Shown here one piece after another: positions 36,977 through 47,145 of a stretch of 64,000 nucleotides of DNA. A program made the translations under genes and the position numbers. Positions within the stretch are counted from its first letter, which is position 1; every line of letters starts with the position of its first letter. The notes under the pieces are model-generated. The model was not told where the DNA came from, did not search any database, and saw nothing but the letters and a program-made list of their open reading frames with translations. Source of the DNA: Enterovibrio baiacu (lineage in GTDB: Bacteria; Pseudomonadota; Gammaproteobacteria; Enterobacterales; Vibrionaceae); NCBI RefSeq assembly GCF_004120195.1, contig NZ_SCHN01000008.1, positions 189,314-253,313 of the forward strand. Reading direction: 5' to 3'.

Positions 36977-38706
36977 AACAACAAACCCTCAACCGCGTCT
37001 GGGCAAAGCTTGTGTTGATGTCTTTGCAACGTGCGGGAGTGACTGACGTGTGCATAGCACCGGGTTCACGCTCAACCCCTTTGACGCTGGAAGCAGAAGC
37101 GCTTCGCGAAGAAGGCACATTTCCCTTACAACTTCACACGCATTTTGATGAGCGAGGGCTGGGCTTTCTTGCGCTGGGTTTAGCCAAAGCCTCCGAAAAG
37201 CCAGTGGCGGTGATCGTGACGTCTGGCACCGCCGTTGCCAACTTACTGCCCGCTGTGGCGGAAAGTCGCCTGACACGTGAAAAGCTAATTCTGCTTACGG
37301 CCGACCGCCCGACAGATCTGATTCAATGCGGCGCAAACCAAGCCATTAGTCAGCGCGGCATTTTTGGTGACCATGCCGATACCAAGTGTGACTTGCCTTC
37401 GCCTTCAGAGACAACCTCCCCTGCTTGGCTATTGTCGACGTTGGACGAGAGTTTGCATCAACAATCGCTGACCGGCGGCAGTCTGCACATCAACTGTCCT
37501 TATCCTGAGCCGTTGTATGGTGAGCTTGAGGATGCCAGTGAGTATCTTTCCCCTGTTTCGACATGGCTTGATAGCCAAACGCCGTATTTGTCGTTTGTCA
37601 GCGCACACGATAACGCGCTTGTTTTGGCCGATACCTTCATCAATGAAAGATGGCATGCAGCGCAACAGAAAAAAGGCGTGATCATCGTTGGCCGTGTAAT
37701 TCGTGAAGACAGAGCGGCCATTCAAACCTTAGCCGACAGACTGGCTTGGCCGATATTGTGCGACCCGCAAGCGGGTAGGGGATCGGATTTCGCGGGGTTT
37801 GATGGTTGGATGCAAAACCCTGCCTGTGCGGAATTCCTTGCTCAAGCAGAGTGCGTACTGCAATTTGGTGCGCGATTGGTCTCGAAGCGGTTAGGGCAAT
37901 TTTTCGATGGATTTCATGGCGAGTACTGGTTGGTGGACAACCATCCGGGACGATTAGATCCGCGCCATCGTCAACAGACCCGCATCATCGGGAATCCTGC
38001 ATCTATAGCGTCGCAACTTTGTCATACGGCGTCAGCCATTCGACACGCAAACTGGGCTGCGCCCTTGTCTTTTGCGAGTCAGGCTTACATGGCGTGTGTG
38101 CAGAAGCATGCCTTCAATGGTGATCAATTGTCAGAGCTCGCGATGGCGGCCGATTTTCCGCATTGGCTGCTTGAAGACAGCGACCTGTTTATTGGCAATA
38201 GCCTAGCGATTCGCTTGTTAGATATGTGCGCGCGTCTTCCCGAACGGCATGTTTACGCAAACCGAGGCGCATCGGGCATTGATGGCCTTATTGCCACTGC
38301 GTCGGGCGTTCAACGGGCTCAACAAAAACCCATGGTGTGTTTGTTGGGAGATACCTCTGCGCTGTATGACTTGAACAGTCTCGCTTTATTGGCAAACAAC
38401 CCATATCCCTTAGTGGTGATCGTGGTGAACAACGATGGGGGCGGCATTTTTGATATGTTGCCTGTCCCACAAGAAAGCAAAGATGCTTTCTATCGCATGC
38501 CACATGGTTTCGAATTTTCTCATGCCGCGGCCATGTTTGGGCTTCGTTATCAGTCGCCTGTCTCTTTGGAAGCCGCACGTTCTGCGTGCTTGGAAGGCCA
38601 AACGCATGCAGGCACCACATTGATAGAACTTCGCGTCCCTGCGGGTGAATCAGGTGCGCAGTTAAAAGCCTTGTTCGCTGATGTTGTCAAAACATCGCTG
38701 TGCTAA
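36973..38706 (+). CDS. menD: SEPHCHC synthase
   Basis: A TPP-dependent enzyme of 577 residues that joins isochorismate with 2-oxoglutarate to give SEPHCHC. It has CIAPGSRSTPL at the N-terminus, a FDERGLGFLALG segment with the cofactor-activating Glu, and the TPP/Mg motif running from GDTSALYDLNS to VVNNDGG. It overlaps menF by ATGA. Confidence 0.97.
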   Translation: MKQQTLNRVWAKLVLMSLQRAGVTDVCIAPGSRSTPLTLEAEALREEGTFPLQLHTHFDERGLGFLALGLAKASEKPVAVIVTSGTAVANLLPAVAESRLTREKLILLTADRPTDLIQCGANQAISQRGIFGDHADTKCDLPSPSETTSPAWLLSTLDESLHQQSLTGGSLHINCPYPEPLYGELEDASEYLSPVSTWLDSQTPYLSFVSAHDNALVLADTFINERWHAAQQKKGVIIVGRVIREDRAAIQTLADRLAWPILCDPQAGRGSDFAGFDGWMQNPACAEFLAQAECVLQFGARLVSKRLGQFFDGFHGEYWLVDNHPGRLDPRHRQQTRIIGNPASIASQLCHTASAIRHANWAAPLSFASQAYMACVQKHAFNGDQLSELAMAADFPHWLLEDSDLFIGNSLAIRLLDMCARLPERHVYANRGASGIDGLIATASGVQRAQQKPMVCLLGDTSALYDLNSLALLANNPYPLVVIVVNNDGGGIFDMLPVPQESKDAFYRMPHGFEFSHAAAMFGLRYQSPVSLEAARSACLEGQTHAGTTLIELRVPAGESGAQLKALFADVVKTSLC

Positions 38707-38716
38707 CGAGATTACA

Positions 38717-39535
38717 ATGACGTCATATAGCACAGAGACGCCATCAATCCCTGAAACTCTGGGGTGTAAAGCGACAGGGAACAGAGAAAAGCCCGCACTG
38801 GTATTTCTGCATGGTTTGCTTGGCTGTGCCGATGATTGGAACGAGGTGATTGAAACGTTGTCACCCGATTACTACTGCCTTGCCATTGATTTACCGGGCC
38901 ACGGGGAAAGTAAGCACATTCCCCCTATTAGCTTTCAGCACACCCGTTCCTTGATCTTGCAAACCATAGAGCAGCAGGTGCAAGGCGCGTATTGGCTTGT
39001 GGGATATTCCTTGGGTGCAAGGCTTGCCATGGTGATTGCGGCGAATCATCAATCGGACGAAAAGCGCGGAAAAGTGGCCCAATTGAAAGGCTTGTTGATT
39101 GAAAGCGGCCATACCGGGTTACCTGAAGGTGAACGTGAGTTTCGCTGGCAACATGACTGCCAATGGGCGCAACGCTTTGCGTCTGAGCCCATTATTGACG
39201 TGCTTCAAGATTGGTATGAACAACCCGTTTTTTCCTCACTAAATCATGCGCAAAAACAAAGTTTTGTCGCACTTCGCAGTGATAATCTCGGCGTTAAAGT
39301 GGCAAGCATGTTGCGTGCTACATCGTTATCAAAGCAACCTGAACTGACTGAGCCGTTACGGCAATGCGAACTGCCTTTGCACTATGTCTGCGGGCAAAAC
39401 GACACCAAGTTTTCTGCCGTTGCCGCGCAGTCGGGGTTTAGGTTCAATATCGTCCCAGACGCGGGACACAATATTCATGCTGAGCAGCCTAGGCTGTTTA
39501 GCCAGCTGATAAAAAAGCTGATCACTACCGTTTAA
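38717..39535 (+). CDS. menH: SHCHC synthase (alpha/beta hydrolase)
   Basis: It removes pyruvate from SEPHCHC. It has an alpha/beta hydrolase fold with the nucleophile elbow VGYSLGARLAM, Asp in CGQNDTKF and His in DAGHNIHAEQP. ATG 38717 is chosen, ten bases after the menD stop; an in-frame ATG at 38681 overlaps menD and adds a non-conserved extension. The length of 272 is slightly above the usual 250-265. Confidence 0.94.
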   Translation: MTSYSTETPSIPETLGCKATGNREKPALVFLHGLLGCADDWNEVIETLSPDYYCLAIDLPGHGESKHIPPISFQHTRSLILQTIEQQVQGAYWLVGYSLGARLAMVIAANHQSDEKRGKVAQLKGLLIESGHTGLPEGEREFRWQHDCQWAQRFASEPIIDVLQDWYEQPVFSSLNHAQKQSFVALRSDNLGVKVASMLRATSLSKQPELTEPLRQCELPLHYVCGQNDTKFSAVAAQSGFRFNIVPDAGHNIHAEQPRLFSQLIKKLITTV

Positions 39536-39558
39536 TTTGACGATTCAATGGAGCCATT

Positions 39559-40425
39559 ATGGCGATTACAACAGGTTTGACCGAACAAGAACTATACGCA
39601 CCAGTAGAGTGGGCTGACTGCTCTGAAGGTTATGAAGACATTCTTTATCACAAGTCTGCGGAAGGTATTGCGCGCATTACCATTAACCGCCCTGAAGTGC
39701 GTAATGCGTTCCGTCCTCAGACGGTCAACGAAATGATCAAAGCACTTTCTGATGCGCGCTATGACGAAAAAGTGGGTGTGATTGTCCTAACAGGCCAAGG
39801 CGAGCACGCATTCTGTTCAGGTGGCGACCAGAAAATTCGTGGCGACTACGGCGGCTATCGTGATAACGAAGGTACACACCACCTAAACGTGTTGGATTTC
39901 CAGCGCCAAATCCGTACGTGTCCTAAGCCAGTGATTGCTGCGGTTGCAGGTTATGCCGTTGGTGGTGGTCATGTTCTTCACATGATGTGTGATTTGACCA
40001 TTGCCGCTGACAATGCGCAGTTTGGTCAAACAGGCCCTAAAGTGGGGTCGTTTGATGGTGGTTGGGGTGCGTCATACATGGCTCGCATCGTGGGTCAGAA
40101 GAAAGCGCGCGAGATTTGGTTCCTATGCCGTTTCTATGATGCGCAAGAAGCACTGGACATGGGGCTTGTGAACCATGTTGTGCCTTACGCCGAGCTTGAA
40201 CGTGAAACGGTGCGCTGGTGTCGTGAAACACTTCAGCACAGCCCGATGGCGCTACGCTGTTTGAAAGCGGCATTGAATGCAGATTGTGATGGTCAAGCGG
40301 GTCTTCAAGAGCTAGCTGGCAACGCAACCATGCTGTTCTATATGACCGAAGAAGGCCAAGAAGGTCGCAACGCATTCAATGAAAAGCGTCGTCCTGATTT
40401 CGACAAATTCCCTCGTAACCCTTAA
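39559..40425 (+). CDS. menB: 1,4-dihydroxy-2-naphthoyl-CoA synthase
   Basis: A crotonase-fold hexamer that closes the naphthoate ring of OSB-CoA. It shows the oxyanion-hole segments [18 protein letters not shown] and [15 protein letters not shown], and [14 protein letters not shown] with the conserved Asp region. The length of 288 is near the E. coli 285. GGAG precedes the ATG by a normal distance. It overlaps menC by translation coupling (TAATGGAAG). Confidence 0.97.
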   Translation: MAITTGLTEQELYAPVEWADCSEGYEDILYHKSAEGIARITINRPEVRNAFRPQTVNEMIKALSDARYDEKVGVIVLTGQGEHAFCSGGDQKIRGDYGGYRDNEGTHHLNVLDFQRQIRTCPKPVIAAVAGYAVGGGHVLHMMCDLTIAADNAQFGQTGPKVGSFDGGWGASYMARIVGQKKAREIWFLCRFYDAQEALDMGLVNHVVPYAELERETVRWCRETLQHSPMALRCLKAALNADCDGQAGLQELAGNATMLFYMTEEGQEGRNAFNEKRRPDFDKFPRNP

Positions 40426-40436
40426 TGGAAGAAGCG

Positions 40437-41420
40437 ATGAAACACGCAACGCTTTATCGCTACGATCTTCCTATGGACAGTGGCGTGATCTTGCGCCACA
40501 CCCGTCTCGCAGAACGCGTCGGCTTTATTGTTGAGCTTCGTGATGGTGAACGGATCGGACGAGGTGAAATAGCACCGCTGCCAGAGTTCAGTCAGGAAAC
40601 GGCGGAACAAGCTGGCGAGCAAGCACAAACAGTGCTGACTCACTGGTTAGAAGGTCAGTCAATCGACTGGGATGGTTTATACCCCTCAGTGGCCTTTGGC
40701 ATCAGCATGGCGATCGCCGAGTTATCCGGTGAACTTCCTGCGGAAGGTAACTTCGTCGTTGCCCCGCTGTGCAGCGGCGACCCTGATGATTTAGTGCAGA
40801 AACTGGCAGACATGCCGGGGCAGAAAGTCGCCAAGATCAAAGTGGGTTTGTATGAAGCCATCCGCGACGGCATGGTCGCTAACATGTTCCTCGAAGTGAT
40901 CCCCGATCTGATGCTTCGTCTTGATGCGAACCGTCAGTGGACACCGACGAAGGCCGCACAGTTCGCGAACTATGTGCATCCGGCTTTCCGTGATCGCATT
41001 GCTTTCTTGGAAGAACCTTGCCAAACGCCTGAAGAAAGCCTTGCCTTTGCGAAAGATTCCGGCATTGCCGTCGCGTGGGATGAAACCTTGCGTGACGAAG
41101 GCTTTGAGCTTGAAGCCGTTGATGGCCTCAAAGCTATCGTGATTAAACCGACCTTGATTGGCGGACTGGCGAAAGTAAAACGTCTTGTCGCTCAGGCGCA
41201 CGACATGGGACTGGAGGTGGTGATCAGTTCCAGTTTGGAATCCAGCTTTGGTTTAAACCAATTGGCGAGGGTGGCTAACTGGTTAACGCCTTCGACAATC
41301 CCTGGGTTGGACACGATTGATCTCTTCCAAACGCAATTAGAAGTGCCTTGGCCACATTGTGCATTACCGACGGCATCGTTGTCAGATTGCAGTATCGCAT
41401 GGCAAGCATCCAGCCAATAA
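40437..41420 (+). CDS. menC: o-Succinylbenzoate synthase
   Basis: An enolase-superfamily dehydratase. The catalytic and Mg ligands are visible in [24 protein letters not shown] and AWDETLRD, with [10 protein letters not shown] near the C-terminus. ATG 40437 is chosen since GGAAG lies before it and the product then begins like E. coli MenC ([10 protein letters not shown]); ATG 40425 overlaps the menB stop. The length is 327. Confidence 0.95.
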   Translation: MKHATLYRYDLPMDSGVILRHTRLAERVGFIVELRDGERIGRGEIAPLPEFSQETAEQAGEQAQTVLTHWLEGQSIDWDGLYPSVAFGISMAIAELSGELPAEGNFVVAPLCSGDPDDLVQKLADMPGQKVAKIKVGLYEAIRDGMVANMFLEVIPDLMLRLDANRQWTPTKAAQFANYVHPAFRDRIAFLEEPCQTPEESLAFAKDSGIAVAWDETLRDEGFELEAVDGLKAIVIKPTLIGGLAKVKRLVAQAHDMGLEVVISSSLESSFGLNQLARVANWLTPSTIPGLDTIDLFQTQLEVPWPHCALPTASLSDCSIAWQASSQ

Positions 41421-42826
41421 ACTTCCCAACGTGGCCGTGGTTGTATTGGTGTGAACAACGCGCTGATGCAACCGCTGTTGTGTGTAATGATGTCGAGGTG
41501 AGCTGGCAACAGCTTTGCCGAGACATCTCTCGCACACAAAATACACTTCAGCATCATCCTTTTCAGCATTCTGATGCTCAACACCACATTGAGCGTATCG
41601 CCATTGTCGGTGATAACCGATATTGTGATTTGGTGAACATGTTGGCGTCCTGGCAATCGGGCTGGCAAACGCTCATGGTAAACCCTGCATTTTCACCTGA
41701 GTTTCAAGCCACTTTGCTTGAAGACATTGGCATTTCGCACTGTTTATCATTTGATGATGTCTTCACAAACGTCGATGCATCTTTGCCTTTTGAAAGGCAC
41801 GATTTAAGAAAACACGACCAGGCACCAGTTGTGTCTTTTATCCCCGAAAAATGCCTCACGTTAACGCTCACCTCCGGCTCTACGGGGTTGCCAAAAGCGG
41901 TGGTCCATACTGCGGATAATCACCTATCGAGCGCAGCGGGATTATTCTCTTTGATGCCCTTTAATGACGCCGATTGCTGGTTGCTTTCATTGCCGCTTTT
42001 TCATGTGTCCGGCCTTGCGATTGTGTGGCGTTGGCTTTTAAACGGTGCCGTCTTAAAAATCGCGGAAACCAAAGGTGATACCCTTATTCCTGCTCTCGAT
42101 GGCGCGACGCACGCGTCACTGGTGCCCACCCAACTTCAACGCATTGTTTCTTTAGGTAAACCGGCGTCTTTGCATTCCGTTTTGCTTGGCGGCGCAGCCA
42201 TACCTCAACCACTGGTGGATGAAGCCGAGCGAATGGGCATTCAATGTTGGTGTGGCTATGGGATGACAGAAATGGCATCAACCATTTCCGCTAAACGCGC
42301 CGATGGACGATTGACCGTTGGTGATGTGTTACCTAACAGAGAGCTGCAGCTATCGGAAGCTGGAGAAGTACTGGTAAAAGGACGCACCTTGGCGGCGGGG
42401 TATATGGTGAAAGGCCAGGTGCTACCGCTTGCTGAGCGCTGGTTTGCGACCAAAGATAAAGCGCGATGGTGCAGCGAAAGTCACGAGCTGCAGATTCTTG
42501 GTCGATTGGATAACATGTTTGTTTGCGGTGGCGAGAATGTGCAGCCTGAGGACGTCGAGCGAGTGCTTGGCCAGTTTGACGGTATTCAACAACTCTTCAT
42601 CTTGCCGGTAGAACATGCGCGATGGGGGCAAGTGCCCGTGGCGGTTGTTGAAGGCAAGGTTGAACATGATGCTTTTCTCGCGTGGGCGAAGCAGCAAGTA
42701 CCTGCGTACCAAAGTCCTCAAGCTATGGTTTTACTTCCGGAAAACGTGGGTGTCTCTGGTATCAAGCTGTCCCGTAAAGCACTGACTCAATGGCTCGCAT
42801 TACAACCATTAACACTGCCTGTTTGA
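41399..42826 (+). CDS. menE: o-Succinylbenzoate-CoA ligase
   Basis: An adenylate-forming ligase that activates OSB with CoA. It has the P-loop [16 protein letters not shown], a YGMTEMAS signature, and a hinge region with [18 protein letters not shown] 41399 overlaps menC by 22 bases; the frame is open further upstream to 41348. The protein is about 475 residues. The operon ends here, only four bases from the convergent acyltransferase gene, with no terminator visible between them. Confidence 0.95.
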   Translation: MASIQPINFPTWPWLYWCEQRADATAVVCNDVEVSWQQLCRDISRTQNTLQHHPFQHSDAQHHIERIAIVGDNRYCDLVNMLASWQSGWQTLMVNPAFSPEFQATLLEDIGISHCLSFDDVFTNVDASLPFERHDLRKHDQAPVVSFIPEKCLTLTLTSGSTGLPKAVVHTADNHLSSAAGLFSLMPFNDADCWLLSLPLFHVSGLAIVWRWLLNGAVLKIAETKGDTLIPALDGATHASLVPTQLQRIVSLGKPASLHSVLLGGAAIPQPLVDEAERMGIQCWCGYGMTEMASTISAKRADGRLTVGDVLPNRELQLSEAGEVLVKGRTLAAGYMVKGQVLPLAERWFATKDKARWCSESHELQILGRLDNMFVCGGENVQPEDVERVLGQFDGIQQLFILPVEHARWGQVPVAVVEGKVEHDAFLAWAKQQVPAYQSPQAMVLLPENVGVSGIKLSRKALTQWLALQPLTLPV

Positions 42827-42830
42827 AAAA

Positions 42831-44696
42831 CTAGCGAACCTCTCCACGAAGTTGTGTCACCTTCTCGAACAAGGTCGCACAGCTTGCCTTTTCCGGTGGC
42901 ACGGCGTTCCCAGCAGAAACGGTGACCTTCGACCAAAAGCGGCATGGTAACTTGAGCAACGCCCGACCGCCTTCTCGGCTGAAGTAGCTTCCCCACAAGC
43001 CTTGCAATGCCATAGGAACGACGGGCACAGGGGTTTGTTTTAAGATCAATCCAATTCCGCGTTTGAAGGGCTGCATTTCACCATCGGGTGTTAAATGTCC
43101 TTCTGGGAAAATACAAACAATCTCGCCATCGCTTAGCTGCTTTTTAATCTCTTTGAGTGCACAACGAATAGAGCCGCTGGTGAGCTTTATCGGGATCACT
43201 TTGGCTGCGCGGAAGAAGTAATTCAGTACAGGTAAGTGATAATAATCTTCGTCCATCACAAATCGAATAGGCCTTGGGCATGCGCCTGCAAGTAATAGGG
43301 CATCAACATAGCTGACGTGATTACACACTAACAAGGCGCCGCCTTTTGAGGGGATATTATCGAGGTTTTTGTGTTTCACACGGTAAAAACTGTGGCTGAG
43401 AAACCAGATAACAAAGCGAAGCGCGAACAGCGGTACCTGCTTCCCCGCATACAGGGCAACCAAGAGGTTTAGACCTGCAAGAATGCAGAAAAAGACCGGA
43501 ATACTTAGCCCAGCAACACCAAGAAGTACGATGGCCAGAATGGCGCTACTCACCATGAATAGGGCGTTGTAAATGTTATTTGCTGCAATGACTTGTGAGC
43601 GTTCACTTTCCTCTGACCGGCTTTGCATCAAGGCATACAAAGGCACAATGAATATGCCGCCGAAAATGCCAATGAAAACTAAGTCAACGAATATCCACCA
43701 CAGTGAGGGTTCAGAGATGAATGCGAAGAAGGTGTCGGTTTGAGGCGGCACAGCCGGTGTGGAAAAGAGAAGGTGTGCACCAAACACAGTCAATCCAAGA
43801 CTGCCAATAGGCACGATACCGGGTTCGATTCGGTGCGCGGATAGCTTGTCACAGAGCAGCGATCCAACGGCAATGCCTACAGAAAATAGCGTGAGCAAGA
43901 ACGACACGGACGCTTCATTTCCACCTAAATGGATCTTGGCGTAATTGGGGAATTGGGTAAGGTAGCTTGCGCCAAGAAACCAAAACCAACTGATCCCCAT
44001 GATGGATTGGAGAACGACTTTGTCGCGCTTTGCGATTCCTAATGTTGTTTTCATTTGTTGGCGCAATGAAAAACGAATGCGGAGATCAGGATTACCCGCG
44101 TCGGCTGGTGGTATGGCTCGTGCACTGAGGTATCCCATGACAGCAAAAGTCACGATAGCGATTGCCGCGATAAGTTGGGCATTGGGGAGGTTTGCGATCA
44201 TCCCCGCGACGATGGTGCCGAGCAAGATGGCGAGAAACGTACCTGTCTCGACCAGCGCATTGCCAGGAACTAACTCTTCTGGCTTTAGCGTTTGTGGTAA
44301 AAGGGCATATTTGACGGGGCCGAAGAAGGCGGATTGTGTTCCCATCAAGAACAGTAAAAACAGAAGAACGAGATAGCTTTCGAATAGAAACGCGAGAGCG
44401 GCAAGGCTCATGATGGCGATTTCGACGAGCTTAACGGCCCGAATGAATCGGGATTTTTCGTATTTGTCAGCGAGCTCCCCTGCAAACGCAGAGAAAAGGA
44501 AAAAGGGAAGAATGAAGAGACCAGCAGCAAGGTTGATAAAAAGGTCGGTGCTAACCCCAAGCGCGCCTGGTGCTGCAAATGCCACCAAAATAAGGAGCAC
44601 GTTTTTATAAACGTTATCGTTAAACGCCCCGAGCGCTTGGGTAACGAAATAAGGAAGAAAACGCCGTTGCTTTAGCAGTGTTGATTGCGTGCTCAT
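42831..44696 (-). CDS. LplT-like MFS and PlsC acyltransferase fusion
   Basis: A 621-residue membrane protein. Residues 1-425 form a 12-helix lysophospholipid-transporter-like MFS domain (FNDNVYKN near the start). Residues 440-621 form a PlsC-type acyltransferase with H460 to D465 (NHVSYVD, the HX4D motif) and IFPEGHLT. It should flip and re-acylate lysophospholipids in the inner membrane. Longer relatives (LplT-Aas fusions) carry a further AMP-binding acyl-ACP synthetase domain, which is absent here. It lies 27 bases downstream of a TetR gene on the same strand. Confidence 0.87.
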   Translation of the reverse strand: MSTQSTLLKQRRFLPYFVTQALGAFNDNVYKNVLLILVAFAAPGALGVSTDLFINLAAGLFILPFFLFSAFAGELADKYEKSRFIRAVKLVEIAIMSLAALAFLFESYLVLLFLLFLMGTQSAFFGPVKYALLPQTLKPEELVPGNALVETGTFLAILLGTIVAGMIANLPNAQLIAAIAIVTFAVMGYLSARAIPPADAGNPDLRIRFSLRQQMKTTLGIAKRDKVVLQSIMGISWFWFLGASYLTQFPNYAKIHLGGNEASVSFLLTLFSVGIAVGSLLCDKLSAHRIEPGIVPIGSLGLTVFGAHLLFSTPAVPPQTDTFFAFISEPSLWWIFVDLVFIGIFGGIFIVPLYALMQSRSEESERSQVIAANNIYNALFMVSSAILAIVLLGVAGLSIPVFFCILAGLNLLVALYAGKQVPLFALRFVIWFLSHSFYRVKHKNLDNIPSKGGALLVCNHVSYVDALLLAGACPRPIRFVMDEDYYHLPVLNYFFRAAKVIPIKLTSGSIRCALKEIKKQLSDGEIVCIFPEGHLTPDGEMQPFKRGIGLILKQTPVPVVPMALQGLWGSYFSREGGRALLKLPCRFWSKVTVSAGNAVPPEKASCATLFEKVTQLRGEVR

Positions 44697-44723
44697 CGTC
44701 TCTTCCTAGTGGTGCGGACAGTA

Positions 44724-45326
44724 TTATTGTGCGTCTACCCAGCTTGATAAATACCCAGTGAGCAGGTTGTTAATCAACTCTTGGCCGTTAACCGGTACGT
44801 CCGTAAAAAATTTGTCGTCGACGCTCAGCAATGTAATGCCATGAACACCAGCCCAAAGAACACGACTTGCTTCCACCACCGACTCGTCACTTCTGGACGG
44901 AGAGAGTTGGTGCAAAAGCGCTTCAAGGATACCTGTCATGTTTTGAATGCGGTCGCTGTGCCACTCAGGCATGTCGTTGCCTTTCATGCTGTGTTCAAAC
45001 ACCAATTGCCAGCGGTAAGGGTTTGCCTTCGCAAAATCCAAATAGACTTGTGCCAGAAGAAAGAGAGAGGTTTTTGGGTCGGTGGATGATTGCAGCTTTT
45101 CCTGTGCTTGGCGACGAAGGTCATCCAAGGTGCGGGCAACAACATGCAAAAGGAGAATGTTGTAGCTGCCGAACACATTAACCAGAGTGCTTGGCACGTA
45201 GCCAATCATCGCAGCGACTTTTCGCAGGCTTAGTGAATGGTAGGGATTGTCTTTCAGATAGGCTTCGACGCAATTCAGCGTCATCTCTATAAGCTCTTCT
45301 CTACTGTGGTCGTTCCTGCGTGCCAT
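44724..45326 (-). CDS. TetR family transcriptional regulator
   Basis: A 200-residue regulator with an N-terminal helix-turn-helix (SLRKVAAMIGYVPSTLVNVFGS) region and a helical C-terminal ligand domain containing a WAGVHGI stretch of the WHG type. ATG 45326 is preferred; the frame extends to 45389 without conserved sequence. The likely operator and promoter lie directly upstream, implying autoregulation. The acyltransferase fusion gene 27 bases downstream is the probable co-regulated target. Confidence 0.88.
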   Translation of the reverse strand: MARRNDHSREELIEMTLNCVEAYLKDNPYHSLSLRKVAAMIGYVPSTLVNVFGSYNILLLHVVARTLDDLRRQAQEKLQSSTDPKTSLFLLAQVYLDFAKANPYRWQLVFEHSMKGNDMPEWHSDRIQNMTGILEALLHQLSPSRSDESVVEASRVLWAGVHGITLLSVDDKFFTDVPVNGQELINNLLTGYLSSWVDAQ

Positions 45327-45340
45327 TACTTCATGCTGCG

Positions 45341-45363
45341 AATAGTGAACAATGTTCGATATT
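45341..45363. promoter_or_regulatory. Probable TetR-family operator
   Basis: A 23-bp imperfect palindrome (nine of eleven positions pair) centred on GAACA-A-TGTTC. It overlaps the -10 edge and transcription start of the minus-strand TetR promoter and ends 15 bases before its ATG. Confidence 0.65.
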
Positions 45364-45389
45364 CTAGGAGCCAACCCTCTAAAGGGCAA
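45361..45389 (-). promoter_or_regulatory. Sigma-70 promoter of the TetR gene
   Basis: On the minus strand TTGCCC (45389-45384) and TAGAAT (45366-45361) are 17 bases apart. Transcription would begin inside the palindrome at 45341-45363. Confidence 0.65.
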
Positions 45390-45433
45390 GCTATGCGCCT
45401 CTCAGTTTGCATAACTTGCCTGTAGAATCGTGC

Positions 45434-45832
45434 TTAGTGAGAGAATTTGTTGCTGTTTTTGATGGAGACTTGGTCGTTTAGTGTCCAAAAGTCGTAAATG
45501 ATACCCAGACCAAATAAGCCCAAGGTGCAAAGGTAAAGAATACCTGTCAGCCATTTACCCATGTACATGCGATGAATGCCAAACACACCGAGGAAAGTAA
45601 GCAGTATCCAAGCCACTGAGTAATCGGTCTGCCCGCTGTTAAAACGTAAATCGGCCTCTCGATCCATCGAAGGGATCAGAAAAAGGTCAATCAGCCAACC
45701 GATACCGCAAAGGCCCAGCGTAAATAGCCAAATGGTGCCGGTCACCGGTTTTCCATAGTAAAAACGGTGTGCGCCAAGAAAACCAAAAATCCAAAGTATG
45801 TAACCGATAACTTTGCTGTGAGTGTCGTTCAT
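45434..45832 (-). CDS. Tandem TM2-domain membrane protein
   Basis: A 132-residue membrane protein built from two TM2 units: FLGAHRFYYGKPVTGTIWL followed by GIGWLIDLF, and VFGIHRMYMGKWLTGILYL followed by GLGIIYDFW. Each unit is two helices joined by a short turn. ATG 45832 has AGGA eight bases upstream. The function of bacterial TM2 proteins is poorly defined; neighbours do not help. Confidence 0.86.
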   Translation of the reverse strand: MNDTHSKVIGYILWIFGFLGAHRFYYGKPVTGTIWLFTLGLCGIGWLIDLFLIPSMDREADLRFNSGQTDYSVAWILLTFLGVFGIHRMYMGKWLTGILYLCTLGLFGLGIIYDFWTLNDQVSIKNSNKFSH

Positions 45833-46091
45833 GTAAATGTCCTGAACCAGTGAGATCTGCGTGAGTGTAAAGTAACTCACGCGTGATGTGGATGACGTTA
45901 ACGGCATTTAGACCTGTATTTTGTCTTATTGTTGCCAAGCGCTGTAAAAATTTGGACTATTTCAAACGATAGGGCGTATTGAAACTAAACGATTAGTAAC
46001 ACTTTCTACGCCTTGAACGTTTGACTTTCAAACACACGGGTATACCCTCGTAATTCAAGTACTGTAACGAATTGATTAAGTAAGGTTCGCG

Positions 46092-46985
46092 ATGAAACGC
46101 TTTTTTGCTTTATTTGCGCTGATGTTTGTCGTGGTGGTTTCTGCCCCGCATGCTGAAGCAAAGAAATTCGGTGGTGGTAAGTCTTTCGGCAAAAGCTTTA
46201 AGACCGCACCTGCACCAAAATCTCAGCCAACAAATACAAATTCAATTAACAAACAAAACGATGGCTCTGCAGCTAAATCAGGCATGAAAAAAGGTTTGAT
46301 GGGCGGCTTGCTTGGTGGTCTTTTGGCAGGTGGTTTGTTCGCGGCCATGATGGGCGGCGCATTCGAAGGTTTCCAGATGATGGATTTCCTTATCATTGCC
46401 GTGATCGCATTCGTGTTGTTTAAAATCTTCAAGAGCATGATGGCGGCCAAGAATGGCTCCATCAATCGACCGAATCAACAAGCCTACGCAGGTGGTCGTG
46501 AGCCTCAACAGCAAAAAGGCTACTACCACGAACAGCAGCAACCTGCTTTTCGCGAGTCGGAGGCAACGTCACAAACGGGTGGCTTTGGTGCGGTAAACAA
46601 TGATGTTCCTTTCAACTTCCCGCCTAACTTTGACATGGCGTCGTTCGTGAACGGTGCGCGTGAGCATTACCGTATCCTTCAAGGTGCATGGAATCACAAC
46701 CAACTTGAAACCATTCAAGAGTATGTGACGCCTGAGCTTTACAACGATCTGACAGAAGAGCGCCGTAAGTTGGAAGGTGAACAGTACACTGAAGTGATGT
46801 ATGTGGATGCGGAAATTGTACGCGCAGACCATGACAGCAAACGTGCGCAACTTAGCCTTCAATTTAGTGGCCGCTACTGCGACCGCCAAGAAGGCATCGA
46901 AGAAGACATCACTGACATTTGGCACTTAGAGCGCGACATGACGCAACCTAACGCGCCATGGTTGATTGTGGGTATTCAGGCGTAA
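46092..46985 (+). CDS. Tim44-like domain protein, exported or membrane
   Basis: A 297-residue protein. A signal peptide ends at HAEAKKFG; a Lys/Gly/Ser-rich stretch follows; a Gly-rich hydrophobic segment (GLMGGLLGGLLAGGLFAAMM) and a second helix (about 92-115) are next; a Gln-rich linker leads to a C-terminal Tim44/MBA1-like domain (about 195-297) ending WHLERDM and PWLIVGIQA. Such proteins are widespread in proteobacteria without an assigned role. A TTCG-loop terminator follows. Confidence 0.88.
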   Translation: MKRFFALFALMFVVVVSAPHAEAKKFGGGKSFGKSFKTAPAPKSQPTNTNSINKQNDGSAAKSGMKKGLMGGLLGGLLAGGLFAAMMGGAFEGFQMMDFLIIAVIAFVLFKIFKSMMAAKNGSINRPNQQAYAGGREPQQQKGYYHEQQQPAFRESEATSQTGGFGAVNNDVPFNFPPNFDMASFVNGAREHYRILQGAWNHNQLETIQEYVTPELYNDLTEERRKLEGEQYTEVMYVDAEIVRADHDSKRAQLSLQFSGRYCDRQEGIEEDITDIWHLERDMTQPNAPWLIVGIQA

Positions 46986-47005
46986 TTACCCAAACCAGAC
47001 AACAG

Positions 47006-47036
47006 AAAGCAGTCACTTCGGTGGCTGCTTTTTTTT
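47006..47036 (+). terminator. Terminator after the Tim44-like gene
   Basis: An AAAGCAGTCAC / GTGGCTGCTTT stem with a stable TTCG tetraloop and eight T in total. Confidence 0.93.
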
Positions 47037-47145
47037 GTTCAATATTTCTGGCGCCATTGTTCAACGTTTCTCAATAGCTTATCGATGAAAAGCTGGTTAG
47101 AGTGACACCTTGTTGTCTTTCCCATTGAATGCAAGGTAAGTGCAA

